A stretch of DNA of 56,776 nt from positions 1 through 56,776 of the forward strand of contig NZ_JABMCF010000026.1 of the NCBI RefSeq assembly GCF_013359815.1, read 5' to 3'. The position numbers and the translations under genes were made by a program. Positions 17,061-25,605 of the stretch are shown in pieces; position 1 is the first letter of the stretch, and every line of letters starts with the position of its first letter. Below the pieces are notes generated by a model. The model saw nothing but the letters and a program-made list of their open reading frames with translations. It was not told where the DNA came from and did no database searches. This stretch comes from Curtobacterium flaccumfaciens (GTDB lineage: Bacteria > Actinomycetota > Actinomycetes > Actinomycetales > Microbacteriaceae).

Positions 17061-17098
17061 GAGAGGGGGCCGCTGCCGAAGTGCAGCGACCCCCTCTC
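17061..17098. terminator. hairpin between convergent genes
   Basis: GAGAGGGGG-c-CGCTGC at 17061-17076 pairs with GCAGCG-a-CCCCCTCTC at 17083-17098, a 15-bp stem with one mismatch. There is no T tract. Its place between convergent genes suggests bidirectional termination. Confidence 0.6.
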
Positions 17099-17108
17099 AC
17101 ATGCCGAG

Positions 17109-17492
17109 TCAGGCGGCGTGGCGCGTGAGGACTTCCGTGATGCGGTCGGCGAGCTCCCGCACCTGCTTGTGGTCGATGCCCTTGACCTCACCCTGAACGT
17201 CGAGCGCCGTCGGTCGGCCCGGGAACCGGAGAATGGCGCGGAAGTCGTCGATGCCAGGCATCACGAAGTAGTCGATGCGACCGGCGGTCGCAGCGCCGTC
17301 GAGGGCGCTCCAGGCGTCGCGCATGTCTTCGCTCTTGGACGTCAAGTTGCCGCTGGTGACTTGGGCGAAACGAGCGCCACCCGCGGGGAAGGCGTCGGCG
17401 ATCACATCGCAGGCCTCCTCGAGCGCGCTGCGCAACGCGTCCGGGGTCTTGAACTGCTGCTGGATCTTGATCGTCTGCGTCACCGTCGCCAT
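17109..17492 (-). CDS. hypothetical protein
   Basis: 127 residues, mixed alpha/beta (MATVTQTIKIQQQFKTPDAL, SALEEACDVIADAFPAGGAR, GRIDYFVMPGIDDFRAILRF, VRELADRITEVLTRHA). No signal, membrane segment or known motif. Convergent with the small HTH gene and separated from it by a hairpin. Confidence 0.55.
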   Translation of the reverse strand: MATVTQTIKIQQQFKTPDALRSALEEACDVIADAFPAGGARFAQVTSGNLTSKSEDMRDAWSALDGAATAGRIDYFVMPGIDDFRAILRFPGRPTALDVQGEVKGIDHKQVRELADRITEVLTRHAA

Positions 17493-17618
17493 AGCAAGAT
17501 TCTCCTAGGCACCACCGACAGGTGCCGCGTTCGCTGCGCTCGCAGGCGACGAGGCGGCGCCACCGATCGAGTTCATGGCGCGAGGCTGCGCGAGTTGCTC
17601 AGCTGGCACGATGCCGTC

Positions 17619-18155
17619 ATGGAACTCGACGCGCTGTACGCGCTGCCCCCGGCGGACCAACGGACGTTCCTGCTGGGGCGACTGGCCACGGAGACGACCC
17701 GCATGGACATCGCGCTGCGGTTCCTCAACGCATCCCTGGACGGCAGGACTGAGAGCGATTCGTTCCGATACGCACTGGACCGCTTCCAGGTGAACGTCGA
17801 CGAGTGCGAGGTGAAGGTGGCCGCCACCGGTCGGCTGTCGGACGACGAGCGCCCGCTCATCCGGGCAACTCTCGACGCCGCTCGCGCCGTCTACAGGCGC
17901 CGCAACCGTTTCGTGCACGACCTGCTTCGAGAAGATCTCTTCTCGAAGGACTGGGAGCTCATGCGGCTGAACCGGACGGGAGAGGAGTTCACCACGACGA
18001 ACGCCGGCGACATGATCGCGCTGGTCTGTAACCTCGTCAGCGTGACCTACCGGCTCCGCGGGGCGGCGATCTACGCCTTGCAGGGCGGGTGGGCGGCGAT
18101 GGCGTTCGGCACTGTCGTGGGGCAGTGGGACGGCACCGCGGACATCTCCCGCTGA
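17619..18155 (+). CDS. hypothetical helical protein
   Basis: 178 residues, mostly helical, charged (MELDALYALPPADQRTFLLG, TTRMDIALRFLNASLDGRTE, AARAVYRRRNRFVHDLLRED). The RNRFVHD segment recalls the RNxxxH-type motif of HEPN-like proteins, but spacing and context do not prove it. It is a single plus-strand gene between minus-strand operons. ATG 17619 is chosen because the residues upstream are not protein-like. Confidence 0.5.
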   Translation: MELDALYALPPADQRTFLLGRLATETTRMDIALRFLNASLDGRTESDSFRYALDRFQVNVDECEVKVAATGRLSDDERPLIRATLDAARAVYRRRNRFVHDLLREDLFSKDWELMRLNRTGEEFTTTNAGDMIALVCNLVSVTYRLRGAAIYALQGGWAAMAFGTVVGQWDGTADISR

Positions 18156-18186
18156 AGCGCGCGGTCGTGCCGCGCATCGCGTTGGC

Positions 18187-18693
18187 TCAGTTCACGACGA
18201 CCGGCACGTAGACGTCGACAGCTCGCGCACCTGCGTGGCCGGCTTCGGACAGTTCGTCGATGATGGCCGCGCGGACTGTGACGGGGTCAAGGCCGCCGTG
18301 CCCGGATCCAATCAGCGGCAGCAGCATGCTGCTGAACCCGGCAGCTGCCGTGGCATCGACGGCGTTCCGCGCGGCGGTTCGCACGCTGCACTCGGATGCT
18401 CGCCATGCGGCGTTGATGCCGGCGACATGAACGATCGCCGCAGCTCCGTCCCACTGCCCGCTGCCTGTCAGGACCGCTTCGCCGAGCACGAGGAGACGCC
18501 GCTGGGCCAGCTCTTTCCAGGGTTCCGGACCCGTCCGGGTGAGCAGCGCTCCAGAGATCCCGCCTGGCTGCATCAGCCAGCGGGGGACGAAGTTACGGTT
18601 CCAGGGGTTCACGAACACGTCGGTGCCGGCGTCGAAGACGTCGCCGCTGTAGTCGTGCAGTACTGCGGTTCCGACGTTCACGCGTTCGGTCAT
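18187..18693 (-). CDS. macrodomain protein (ADP-ribose binding/hydrolysing)
   Basis: 168 residues, a single macro domain. Visible features: DVFVNPWNRNFVPRWLMQPG (N-terminal loop, an unusual variant of the usual VNAAN), GGISGALLTRTG (phosphate loop), GEAVLTGSGQW, IVHVAGI, and SMLLPLIGSGHGGLDPVTV. Such domains bind or remove ADP-ribose from proteins or nucleic acids. The start ATG overlaps an upstream frame ending in GGALA. It is the last gene of the pilus-linked minus-strand chain, so a role in protecting transferred DNA or in a toxin-antitoxin is possible but unproven. Confidence 0.8.
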   Translation of the reverse strand: MTERVNVGTAVLHDYSGDVFDAGTDVFVNPWNRNFVPRWLMQPGGISGALLTRTGPEPWKELAQRRLLVLGEAVLTGSGQWDGAAAIVHVAGINAAWRASECSVRTAARNAVDATAAAGFSSMLLPLIGSGHGGLDPVTVRAAIIDELSEAGHAGARAVDVYVPVVVN

Positions 18694-18811
18694 GCGAGGG
18701 CACCTCCCTCCTGCCGCTCCATGACCGTTGTGGCGGGGCCGGCGATGATGAGCGTCTCGAGTGGCGTCTCTCGCAGATCCTGCAGCGCGCGTGGGTGGTC
18801 GCGGAGCTCGA
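18690..18811 (-). pseudogene. short frame between GNAT and macrodomain genes
   Basis: A protein-like frame (LELRDHPRALQDLRETPLET, LIIAGPATTVMERQEGGALA) ends in a TGA that overlaps the macrodomain ATG by 4 bases. It lacks a start. If one base is added in the G5 run at 18812-18816, the frame joins a reading (LLTDGLTP) that overlaps the end of the GNAT gene. It is probably a small gene of about 50 codons broken by a homopolymer error. Confidence 0.35.
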
Positions 18812-18828
18812 GGGGGTGAGGCCGTCGG

Positions 18829-19563
18829 TCAGCAGACCGTCGCGAGCGCCTGCGAGAGCCTTGCGACGAACAGCTCCGTCGGTACTTCCAGGCTGAGGCG
18901 CAGCATCGTGCGTGCGGCGTTGCGCACGAGGTTCCCGTCTGTCGAGTACGGGGTCGCCCAGATCAGTTTCTGCAGCGGAGCGAGCTGGGCGAAGCAGATG
19001 TGGTCGTAGCCGTTTCCGTCCGGTCTGATGCCCAAGCGGGGAGTGTCCGCAGCGCGTTCCTCAGCGGTCCAATCGGTAGGAGCAAGGTGCTCTGAGCCGG
19101 GGCCGGGCATCTCCACCCAGGCGAGGCCGGCGCCGGACTGGAGGACGTTCATGCCCCCGGCGGCGTACCAGCGCACCAAGTGCGCGGGGATGTGTGCGTG
19201 GATCATCTCGAACCCGAGGTGAGCCATCGCGCCGATCACCTCGGTGACGAGTGCGGAGCCGATGCCGTGGCCTTGGAAGCCGTCCCGCACGGCCACCTGA
19301 GGGAGCGCGGCCATGCAATTGCTGGAGAAGGGGCTCTCTCTGCGCGGTGTCCACGGCTGCCCGAACGCATACCCGACGACCTCGTCGTTGTGTGTGGCGA
19401 CGAACCATGCGCTCCGGTCGGCGGGTGCTTCGCGGATCACGGTTGCGAGGCGGAGCGTGTCGAGGTTCGAGACGCCGGTGGTGCGCACGTAGTCGGGGAA
19501 GTACTCGCGTTGCAGTGCCAGGCATCCTGCGGCGTCTGCGGGTGTGGCCGGGCGGATGGTCAC
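18829..19563 (-). CDS. GNAT-family N-acetyltransferase
   Basis: 244 residues from GTG 19563. The GNAT fold is seen in MTIRPATPADAAGCLALQRE and in motif A, QVAVRDGFQGHGIGSALVTE, the acetyl-CoA pyrophosphate loop. The last ~90 residues (after GPGSEHLAPTDWTAEERAAD) are an extension without known motif. The substrate is unknown. The GTG overlaps the stop of a small upstream frame. It belongs to the long minus-strand chain from 23342 to 18187. Confidence 0.78.
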   Translation of the reverse strand: MTIRPATPADAAGCLALQREYFPDYVRTTGVSNLDTLRLATVIREAPADRSAWFVATHNDEVVGYAFGQPWTPRRESPFSSNCMAALPQVAVRDGFQGHGIGSALVTEVIGAMAHLGFEMIHAHIPAHLVRWYAAGGMNVLQSGAGLAWVEMPGPGSEHLAPTDWTAEERAADTPRLGIRPDGNGYDHICFAQLAPLQKLIWATPYSTDGNLVRNAARTMLRLSLEVPTELFVARLSQALATVC

Positions 19564-19675
19564 GGAGGAAAGGTCGGCTGCAGCGTCGTTTCCGGGGGGG
19601 GGGCATGGTCGTCTCGCTCTCGCTGGTTCGGTCGCGGTCTTCGGGCGTCTCGGCGCCGCTGTTGGGGTCGATCAC
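19560..19675 (-). pseudogene. small gene broken at a C10 run
   Basis: GTG 19675 overlaps the prepilin peptidase stop (GTGA) and reads VIDPNSGAETPEDRDRTSES then ETTMPPP up to a run of ten C (G10 at 19594-19603 on the plus strand). In the next frame PPETTLQPTFPP ends in TGA overlapping the GNAT GTG. With 11 C the gene would be exactly 39 codons with 4-base overlaps at both ends. This strongly suggests one missing base in the assembly. A short acidic, Pro-ending peptide of unknown role. Confidence 0.55.
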
Positions 19676-20271
19676 TGAAGGACGCCTGCGGCCTGCTGCA
19701 GGGCGATCGTCGTGGCCAGGATGACGAGCGTGGCGATCGCGATCGCTGGACCGTGTGCTCGAGGCCGCTTGCCGTGGCCGGCGGCGGTGAGGACAGCGCG
19801 CCAGAGGCCGGCGAGGAGCACGGCGATCGGGACCACGTACAGGGCGAGGGGGCCGGCGTAGATCGCCGGGATGATGGTCATGGCTGCGGCGAACTTGGCG
19901 TCGCCGAAGCCGAACATGCCGGCGAGGCCGAGGGCGACGTAGATGCCGAAGACCACCGCGGCGGTGATGGCTGGCCAGAGCACCCGCCAGGGGTCGGCGG
20001 TGGCGTACGCGATCGAGATCGTCTGCACCGCGGCGCCGGAGGCGATCGGGGCCACCCATCGGTTCGGCAGCTTCCGGGATCGGAGGTCGATCGTGATGGG
20101 CGCGGCCGCGGCGCCGGCGAGGAGCGCGGTGAGGAGCCAGGCGTACGCGGCGGTGCCGGCGATGGGGTGCGCTGCCAGGGCGAGTAGCGCGCTGCCGGCG
20201 GCGGCCGCGATGCTCGCCGTCAGGGTCGTCGAGATCCGGACGGGACGGGTGGCCGGCGCCGCGTCGGTCAT
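19672..20271 (-). CDS. prepilin peptidase (A24 type IV leader peptidase), TadV/CpaA-like
   Basis: 199 residues, about six membrane helices. The two catalytic Asp of the A24 family are visible: ITIDLRSRKLPNRW and GMFGFGDAKFAAAMT (GxGD motif). It cuts the leader of Flp/TadE-type pilins before pilus assembly. The ATG overlaps the stop of the LysM-BTAD gene by 4 bases. It serves the Tad locus at 25.6-32 kb. Confidence 0.85.
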   Translation of the reverse strand: MTDAAPATRPVRISTTLTASIAAAAGSALLALAAHPIAGTAAYAWLLTALLAGAAAAPITIDLRSRKLPNRWVAPIASGAAVQTISIAYATADPWRVLWPAITAAVVFGIYVALGLAGMFGFGDAKFAAAMTIIPAIYAGPLALYVVPIAVLLAGLWRAVLTAAGHGKRPRAHGPAIAIATLVILATTIALQQAAGVLQ

Positions 20272-23200
20272 CGGGTCGCGGCGTCGACGAGTTCGGCGGT
20301 CTCCTCGTCGAGTTCGTAGTCCGGGTCGCTGCCGCCCACGCGGGCGTACATCTCGTCGACGATGCGGTTGATCTCGGCTGCGTCTCGGTCCTGCATGGCG
20401 GCGCGGAGCTCGGTGCGCCAGCCGGCCTCGTTGAGGGGTTCGACGGCCTTGGCGACGTTGGCGGCGTAGCGGGCTTGGTTGACGTCGCGGATCTCGAGGG
20501 CGCGGCGGGCGAGCTCGTCGGCTGCGTCCATGACCGCGGCGATCATCTCCTCCTGGCGGACGGAGATCCATGCCCACCATCCGCGACGGGTGCTGATGCC
20601 GGCGAACGGGGTGCCGCGCACGAGCTTGATCGCTGCGACGAGGTCCTCGTTGGTGGTCTGGGTGAGGTCGTCGCCGATGAGGCTGCGGAAGTCGTCCCAG
20701 TCGGATCGGATGGCGGGGTGGAGTTGGTAGCCCTCCTGGCTCTTGTTCTCGGGGAACAGCGGCGTGCCGGTGGGGTCGGCGCCGAGGGCCTGGCGCACCA
20801 GGCGGACCAGCTTGCGCTGGCTGTCCTTCGCGTTGACGGTGTCGGGCCAGAACGCCTGCTGGAGCATCGTGCCGTTCACGGGTGCGGTGAGGTTGAGGTA
20901 GCTCAGCAGTTCCGCGCCGCGGCCGGGCAGCCGGTCGGGGGCGGCCAGGTGCAGCACGTCGACGGCGCCGAGCATCCGCACGTACGGGGCGGGCCAGTCG
21001 GGCGCGGTGACCTCATCGGCAGCCACTGGGACAGATTCGACGTCGGCTGGGACATCTGCGGGCGCGATCGCGACATCCGGCGCCGGTTCGGTGACATCCT
21101 CGACCGCCGGAACAGCATCCTCAGCCTCATCGTGCGCATTCGCCTCGGGGACGCGCTCAGCGGCCGTCTGCGCGCTCAGGGAGTCGTCCGGGTGTGCTGC
21201 TGCAGCCGGCGCTTCATTGACCGTGAGAGCGGCCTCCGCAGCAGACGCAGGGGCTTCCTCGTCGGCGGGTGCGGTGATGGTGCTGACCGGGGCGGTTGCG
21301 GGGGCGGCGACGCAGTCCTGCTCCGTTGTGGCGAAGAGCTCCTGGACGAGTTCGAGCTCGCGGCCCTGGAGGACCTGCGGCGTGAACGGCAGCGGCGGCA
21401 TGACCTCGCCGGGCGAGACCAGCTCCGCGCTGGTCGCGGAGGAGATCCGGACGATGGACCCGGTGCCGACAGTCTCGCCGTTGGCGATGGTTGCGATCCC
21501 GAGACGCGGCACACGCTCGACGAGCTGCTGCAGCTCGCGCTGCACCGCCTCGTCGGGCAGCTGGCCGAGGACCACCACGTGGGGCGCCCAGGACTCAGCA
21601 TCGGTAGCGTGGGCGCGGGCACTGTGGACGCCGTCGACGCCGTAGCTGTTGAACGACGCCTCGCGGCCCTCCAGGCTCGTCCGGAGGTTCCGGACCAGGG
21701 CAACGGTGTCCTCGACGTGCTGCACCCGGAACCGGTCGAGGTCGCGGGCGAGACCGTGCGGCATGCCGACCAGCGTGACTTCGATCTGCTCGGACCACGG
21801 GTTCTCGGCGAGCTCGACAGCGATGGCGTTGAGCACACCACGGGCGGTGTCCTCGTCACCGATGACGTTGAGGGAGCCAACCTGCTCGAGGTCGAGCATG
21901 AGCACTCCCCCGTGGTCGTCAACGCCGATCGTCGCGAGCGCGGGATACGGGGACACGGACTCTCGTGCCGGCGGGGTCGCCGTACCGGGCAGGACGACCC
22001 AGGCGGTGCGGTCCTCGGATGCGGCGACGAAGGGAGCGGGGAGGTCGGCGGGCTCACTGAGGTAGAGCGCGATCTCCTGTTCCTCGAGTCGGAGCGCGAA
22101 CAGCTCCGGCAGCACGGTGCCAGTGTCCTCGGCCCAGATCTGCAGGCTGCGGAGCGCATTGTCGATGTCCTGCAGACCGAGCGGGTTCTCGATCATCCGC
22201 AGCTCGAGCTCGAGGTTCGCAGCCTCGGGTTCCGGCATCGCGATGCGGGTGCCGGGACGGCGCTTGCGGCGCTGCTTGAGCCGCCGGGCGCCGAGCGCGC
22301 TGAGCAGGCCCGCCGCGAGCACGCTGGCGATGCCGCCGGCGGTTGCCAGCGGGATCGTCACGTCATCGTCGTCGAATGCGGAGGACGAGCCCGCGTGGTC
22401 GGCGGCACTCGAGGGGCTGTCGACGGTCTGCCCGGCGACGGGTGGTGCGCTCGCCGCGGCGGAGGCCGGGGCGAGCGCGGTGGGTGCCGCGCTCGCGGAT
22501 GCAGATGGGGTGGGCGTCGTCGGGGCAGCCTCGTTCGCTGCGGTCGTGGAGCCGCCGGCGTCGGTGGCCGCATGAGTGCTCGAGGAGCTGCTTGTCGACG
22601 GTGTCGGCGCGGGGGCGGCGGGCTTCGGTGCGGCTGCCGGCGTCTGGATGACGGTGATGTTCGGGACGGTGAGGTTCCACCCTGGGCGGAGGAGGTTCGG
22701 GTTGGTCAGGTGCTGCCCATCAGGCTGCACGGTGGCGGTCGAGGCGTTGAAGATGTCGAGATCGCGGGTGCCGTCGCCGTAGTAGTGCTCGGCGATGTTC
22801 CAGAGGTTGTCGCCGGGCGCGACGGTGTGATGCACGGTCTTGGTCGTGACGGTTGCGGCGGCGGGCTTGGCGGTCTCGGCAGCCGGCGGCGCGCGTGGAG
22901 CTGCTGGTGCGGCGGCCGGCGCTTCGACCGGCTGCGCGGCGACGGTATGCGTCGGCGCGGGAGCGGCGTTCGCGATTTGGGCGGTGCCGATCATCGTGCC
23001 GCCGGCGAACATGACGAGCACGGCGGCGATGAGGGCGGCGGCGACGTGCTGCTGGCCGCGGAAGATCGGGAGGCGCTTCTTGGTCGGACGACCTGTGATC
23101 GTGGCGCCGAGCTCGATGAGGAACGGGACGGCGAAGAGTGCCCAGGCGATCCAGCCGGCGCTGGGCAGCAGCTTGGTGAGGAGGATCGTGTTGCCGTAGT

Positions 23201-23342
23201 CCGGGGTGAGCGTGACGATGCTGTGCAGCTCGGTGCCGGTGAGGAGCGGGTTGCCTGCCGCGACGACGAGCACGATCGGGACGCCCACGAGGACGGCGAC
23301 GATCGCGACGAGTGCGCCGAGACCGGTGATGAACCTACGCAT
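20268..23342 (-). CDS. large membrane protein with LysM and BTAD-like C-terminal region
   Basis: 1024 residues. Membrane helices near 1-35 (TGLGALVAIVAVLVGVPIVL), 60-80 and 105-125, then an extracytoplasmic Ala/Pro linker with one LysM (VHHTVAPGDNLWNIAEHYYG, about 165-215), a Ser/Ala-rich stretch, another helix near 345 (AGGIASVLAAGLLSALGARR), and a cytoplasmic part. The C-terminus resembles the winged-helix plus bacterial transcriptional activator domain (LPGRGAELLSYLNLTAPVNG, QRKLVRLVRQALGADPTGTP, DLVAAIKLVRGTPFAG). Such proteins accompany Tad/conjugation loci in actinobacteria. It may anchor the apparatus to peptidoglycan and to a regulatory head. Nucleotide-binding motifs are absent. Confidence 0.72.
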   Translation of the reverse strand: MRRFITGLGALVAIVAVLVGVPIVLVVAAGNPLLTGTELHSIVTLTPDYGNTILLTKLLPSAGWIAWALFAVPFLIELGATITGRPTKKRLPIFRGQQHVAAALIAAVLVMFAGGTMIGTAQIANAAPAPTHTVAAQPVEAPAAAPAAPRAPPAAETAKPAAATVTTKTVHHTVAPGDNLWNIAEHYYGDGTRDLDIFNASTATVQPDGQHLTNPNLLRPGWNLTVPNITVIQTPAAAPKPAAPAPTPSTSSSSSTHAATDAGGSTTAANEAAPTTPTPSASASAAPTALAPASAAASAPPVAGQTVDSPSSAADHAGSSSAFDDDDVTIPLATAGGIASVLAAGLLSALGARRLKQRRKRRPGTRIAMPEPEAANLELELRMIENPLGLQDIDNALRSLQIWAEDTGTVLPELFALRLEEQEIALYLSEPADLPAPFVAASEDRTAWVVLPGTATPPARESVSPYPALATIGVDDHGGVLMLDLEQVGSLNVIGDEDTARGVLNAIAVELAENPWSEQIEVTLVGMPHGLARDLDRFRVQHVEDTVALVRNLRTSLEGREASFNSYGVDGVHSARAHATDAESWAPHVVVLGQLPDEAVQRELQQLVERVPRLGIATIANGETVGTGSIVRISSATSAELVSPGEVMPPLPFTPQVLQGRELELVQELFATTEQDCVAAPATAPVSTITAPADEEAPASAAEAALTVNEAPAAAAHPDDSLSAQTAAERVPEANAHDEAEDAVPAVEDVTEPAPDVAIAPADVPADVESVPVAADEVTAPDWPAPYVRMLGAVDVLHLAAPDRLPGRGAELLSYLNLTAPVNGTMLQQAFWPDTVNAKDSQRKLVRLVRQALGADPTGTPLFPENKSQEGYQLHPAIRSDWDDFRSLIGDDLTQTTNEDLVAAIKLVRGTPFAGISTRRGWWAWISVRQEEMIAAVMDAADELARRALEIRDVNQARYAANVAKAVEPLNEAGWRTELRAAMQDRDAAEINRIVDEMYARVGGSDPDYELDEETAELVDAATR

Positions 23343-23371
23343 GGTGCTGCCTTTCTGTCCCCCGTACGGGT

Positions 23372-23411
23372 GGCATCAGTGTAGGAAATGGGCGGTTCGA
23401 CACACCGGGAC
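23372..23411 (-). promoter_or_regulatory. possible degenerate transfer-type promoter element, site 5
   Basis: On the minus strand GTCCCGGT (23404-23411) is exact, but the preceding TTT and the CACC box are lost. After the same 15-base spacing comes TTTCCTACACTGATG, which resembles the second box of site 4. It lies 30 bases before the LysM-BTAD start at 23342. Confidence 0.3.
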
Positions 23412-23491
23412 CGGCCCGAAACGGCGGGAGCGCGGACTTTTCGTTGCCGGATCCGGCGAGATCGCTGCCGCGAGGGTGCGTCGACATCGGT

Positions 23492-23917
23492 TCAGCGCGC
23501 CCGGGAGAACCATCGCCGGGCTTGCTTCGTCGGCGCATGCTGCAACGCGTACGCGTAGGCGTCGTGCCACTTCGCAGCCGTGCTGCGTTTCCGGACGTCT
23601 CTGCCGATCACCGCTACCCCGACCATGCAGATGAGCAGGAAGAGGACGATGACAACGCTCGCTCCGAGATCGCGTGTACTCAAAACGTTGAACCCCGATA
23701 GGAGCACCGCGATCGCGGAGAAGATGAAGCTCAGCGACGGGATCAGCCGGTCGTGTCCGCGAGCTTGCTCCCGGAGAACCAGCATCACCTCGAACTGCGT
23801 TTCGCTGCCCGCAGCGAGAAACCGGTTCGCGTCGGATGCCTGCACCTCGTGCTTGACGCCGGTGGGCAAGAACGCCTCAATCGTCGAATCGTCGGACCAC
23901 TTCCACTGCTTGCTCAT
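23492..23917 (-). CDS. hypothetical protein with two membrane helices
   Basis: 141 residues. A soluble N-terminal part (MSKQWKWSDDSTIEAFLPTG), then two helices (SLSFIFSAIAVLLSGF, SVVIVLFLLICMVGVAVIGR) and a basic tail (KQARRWFSRAR). The ATG overlaps the upstream stop by 4 bases. It is the last gene of the Tad set before the LysM-BTAD gene. No family recognised. Confidence 0.6.
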   Translation of the reverse strand: MSKQWKWSDDSTIEAFLPTGVKHEVQASDANRFLAAGSETQFEVMLVLREQARGHDRLIPSLSFIFSAIAVLLSGFNVLSTRDLGASVVIVLFLLICMVGVAVIGRDVRKRSTAAKWHDAYAYALQHAPTKQARRWFSRAR

Positions 23918-24954
23918 CCGCCGTACGTCCCGCCGTCGGGCACAGTGTTCACGCTTTGGAGCTCGCCGACGCGAACCGTCGTGGAGCTCTGCGTGTCACG
24001 TACTGCGATGGTGCCGTTGGTCCCGCCACCGGTCCAGTTCACCGTCCAGTGGCTTGTCGCCGTGACGGGGAACGTGCCGCCCTTGGAGGTGTGGGTGTAG
24101 CGGAAACCGCAGGTCGGCGAGTCGGTGGCGACCTGGTTGCCCATCGTGGCCTGGTTGAACGCTGTGCCGGCCCCGCAGTTGACGGTCTGGCCGTCGCCGC
24201 TGGACCACGTGACGCCGGAGACGGACGCGGTTGCGGTGACGGTGACGCCGCCGAGGGTTGCGGTCTTGGAGTACGGCCCGTACGTCAGGGGTTGGGGGTT
24301 CTCGACCCAGAGCCAGACGGGGATGCCGACCCAGGTGCGGCGGTAGGGCGCGGTGCCGGCAGGGTCGTCGGTGTGGGTCTTGCTGGCCGGAGCCATGCCG
24401 ATGTCGACGCCCTTGAGCTGGAAGGTCTTCACCAGTGCTGCGGCGGCCTGGGCCGGGGTATACCGGTTGATGCCGGCCGGTGGGGTGTTGGACCAGAACG
24501 TCCCGCCGAAGCAGTCACGGCCAGCATCGTCGAGGCCCGGGCAGGTGCAGGTGTACCAGGCTCCCGAAGCGGCGGACTCGCCGCCCGGCGCGGCCGGCTG
24601 CGGGTTGCTCAGCTTGACGTAGCCGGTGCAGTTGTCGTTGTTCGACCACGAGCCGTCACTGCTCGAGCAAGGAACGTCCTTGCCGTCGTAGGAGCACTTC
24701 TTGGGCCCGGGAGTGAACTTCCCCGGAGACGCATCGCCATCCCCGCTGTTACCGGGTGCAGGCTCAGTCGTCCCACCCCCGCCGCCTCCCCCGGTACCGG
24801 GAATGGTCACTCCGACGCTGCAGGTCGGATTGAGGATGTCGCCCGAGCAACCGCCGCTGCCACTGCTATCGGCGAACGCCGGCGTCGCCGTCAAGATCGA
24901 AACCACCATGCCGAGCGCGGCGAGGAGCCCTAACGCCCTACCCCGCCTCAGCAT
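23914..24954 (-). CDS. secreted Cys-rich protein of the Tad locus
   Basis: 346 residues. Signal peptide (LGLLAALGMVVSILTATPAF), then a Gly/Ser linker and a folded region with many Cys (GCSGDILNPTCSV, KKCSYDGKDVPCSS, WYTCTCPGLDDAGRDCFGG, TVNCGAG, SPTCGFRY). The remainder is beta-rich and Thr/Trp-containing, like a secreted adhesin-type surface protein. Disulphides are likely. Its place in the pilus operon suggests a pilus-associated or wall-associated component. Its start overlaps the lipoprotein stop. Confidence 0.65.
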   Translation of the reverse strand: MLRRGRALGLLAALGMVVSILTATPAFADSSGSGGCSGDILNPTCSVGVTIPGTGGGGGGGTTEPAPGNSGDGDASPGKFTPGPKKCSYDGKDVPCSSSDGSWSNNDNCTGYVKLSNPQPAAPGGESAASGAWYTCTCPGLDDAGRDCFGGTFWSNTPPAGINRYTPAQAAAALVKTFQLKGVDIGMAPASKTHTDDPAGTAPYRRTWVGIPVWLWVENPQPLTYGPYSKTATLGGVTVTATASVSGVTWSSGDGQTVNCGAGTAFNQATMGNQVATDSPTCGFRYTHTSKGGTFPVTATSHWTVNWTGGGTNGTIAVRDTQSSTTVRVGELQSVNTVPDGGTYGG

Positions 24955-25589
24955 TGCGGGGCTCCCTGACCACTGATGGACTTCGTTTCCGCCACTTCCC
25001 AGGCCTTGTCCTCCGGTATGTACTGCGTCTTAAGCTGCACCGGGAATCGGACCGTCTTGGACTTCGGCACGACCGTGCCGTCAGCCTTCTTCGACACCTG
25101 GTCCGAGGTATCGAAGCACCCCACGACATAGACGGTGCCGTTTGGAATCTGCGTTCCGTCGTGATCGATGAGCGCCCCGTATGAGGACGCCTCTGCGTCG
25201 GCAGCCCACTTTGGCGCACCGTAAACCTTGAACTTCTGTTCGCGGATCTGCTTGGCAATCGTGTGCACGGAGTCGCGGGCGGTGCTGATGGCGAACTTGT
25301 CGATGCGCTCGGGGTCCGCACCCCCATCGTGCTGGATCTCGTACTGGACGGCGATGAAGTCCTTCACCGCTGCAGACGCACCCTTCCAGGCAGCGTTCTC
25401 GTCCTTGGGCGCTTCGACCGAACCCGGCTTGCTGATCGGTGCGTATGGAGTCCGGGTCGGGGTGGGCGTGGTGGTCTTGCTCGAGCTCGCGGTCGGGTCC
25501 GCTGCGGGGGTGCTGGTGCAGCCGGCGAGGAAGACGAGCGCACCGAGCGCGGCCGCGGCAACGGGGGCGAGCCTTGGGTTGATGGTCAT
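24948..25589 (-). CDS. putative lipoprotein of the Tad locus
   Basis: 213 residues. Lipobox LVFLAGCTSTP near residue 24 marks a lipoprotein signal. A Thr/Pro linker (TTTPTPTRTPYAPISKPGS) is followed by a soluble domain (VKDFIAVQYEIQHDGGADPE, DQVSKKADGTVVPKSKTVRF) as in small secreted proteins of actinobacterial Tad and conjugation loci. It is likely anchored on the outer face of the membrane. Confidence 0.65.
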   Translation of the reverse strand: MTINPRLAPVAAAALGALVFLAGCTSTPAADPTASSSKTTTPTPTRTPYAPISKPGSVEAPKDENAAWKGASAAVKDFIAVQYEIQHDGGADPERIDKFAISTARDSVHTIAKQIREQKFKVYGAPKWAADAEASSYGALIDHDGTQIPNGTVYVVGCFDTSDQVSKKADGTVVPKSKTVRFPVQLKTQYIPEDKAWEVAETKSISGQGAPQC

Positions 25590-25605
25590 GTCGTGTTCCT
25601 GTTCG

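Noticed and set aside
17881..17950. HEPN RNase call for the protein at 17619 from RNRFVH
   Set aside because: The spacing within the motif and the lack of a paired nucleotidyltransferase do not support it.
20475..23384. Plus-strand frame of about 970 codons
   Set aside because: Shadow of the LysM-BTAD gene; its composition (Gly, Arg, Val, Asp) is typical of the antisense strand of high-GC genes.
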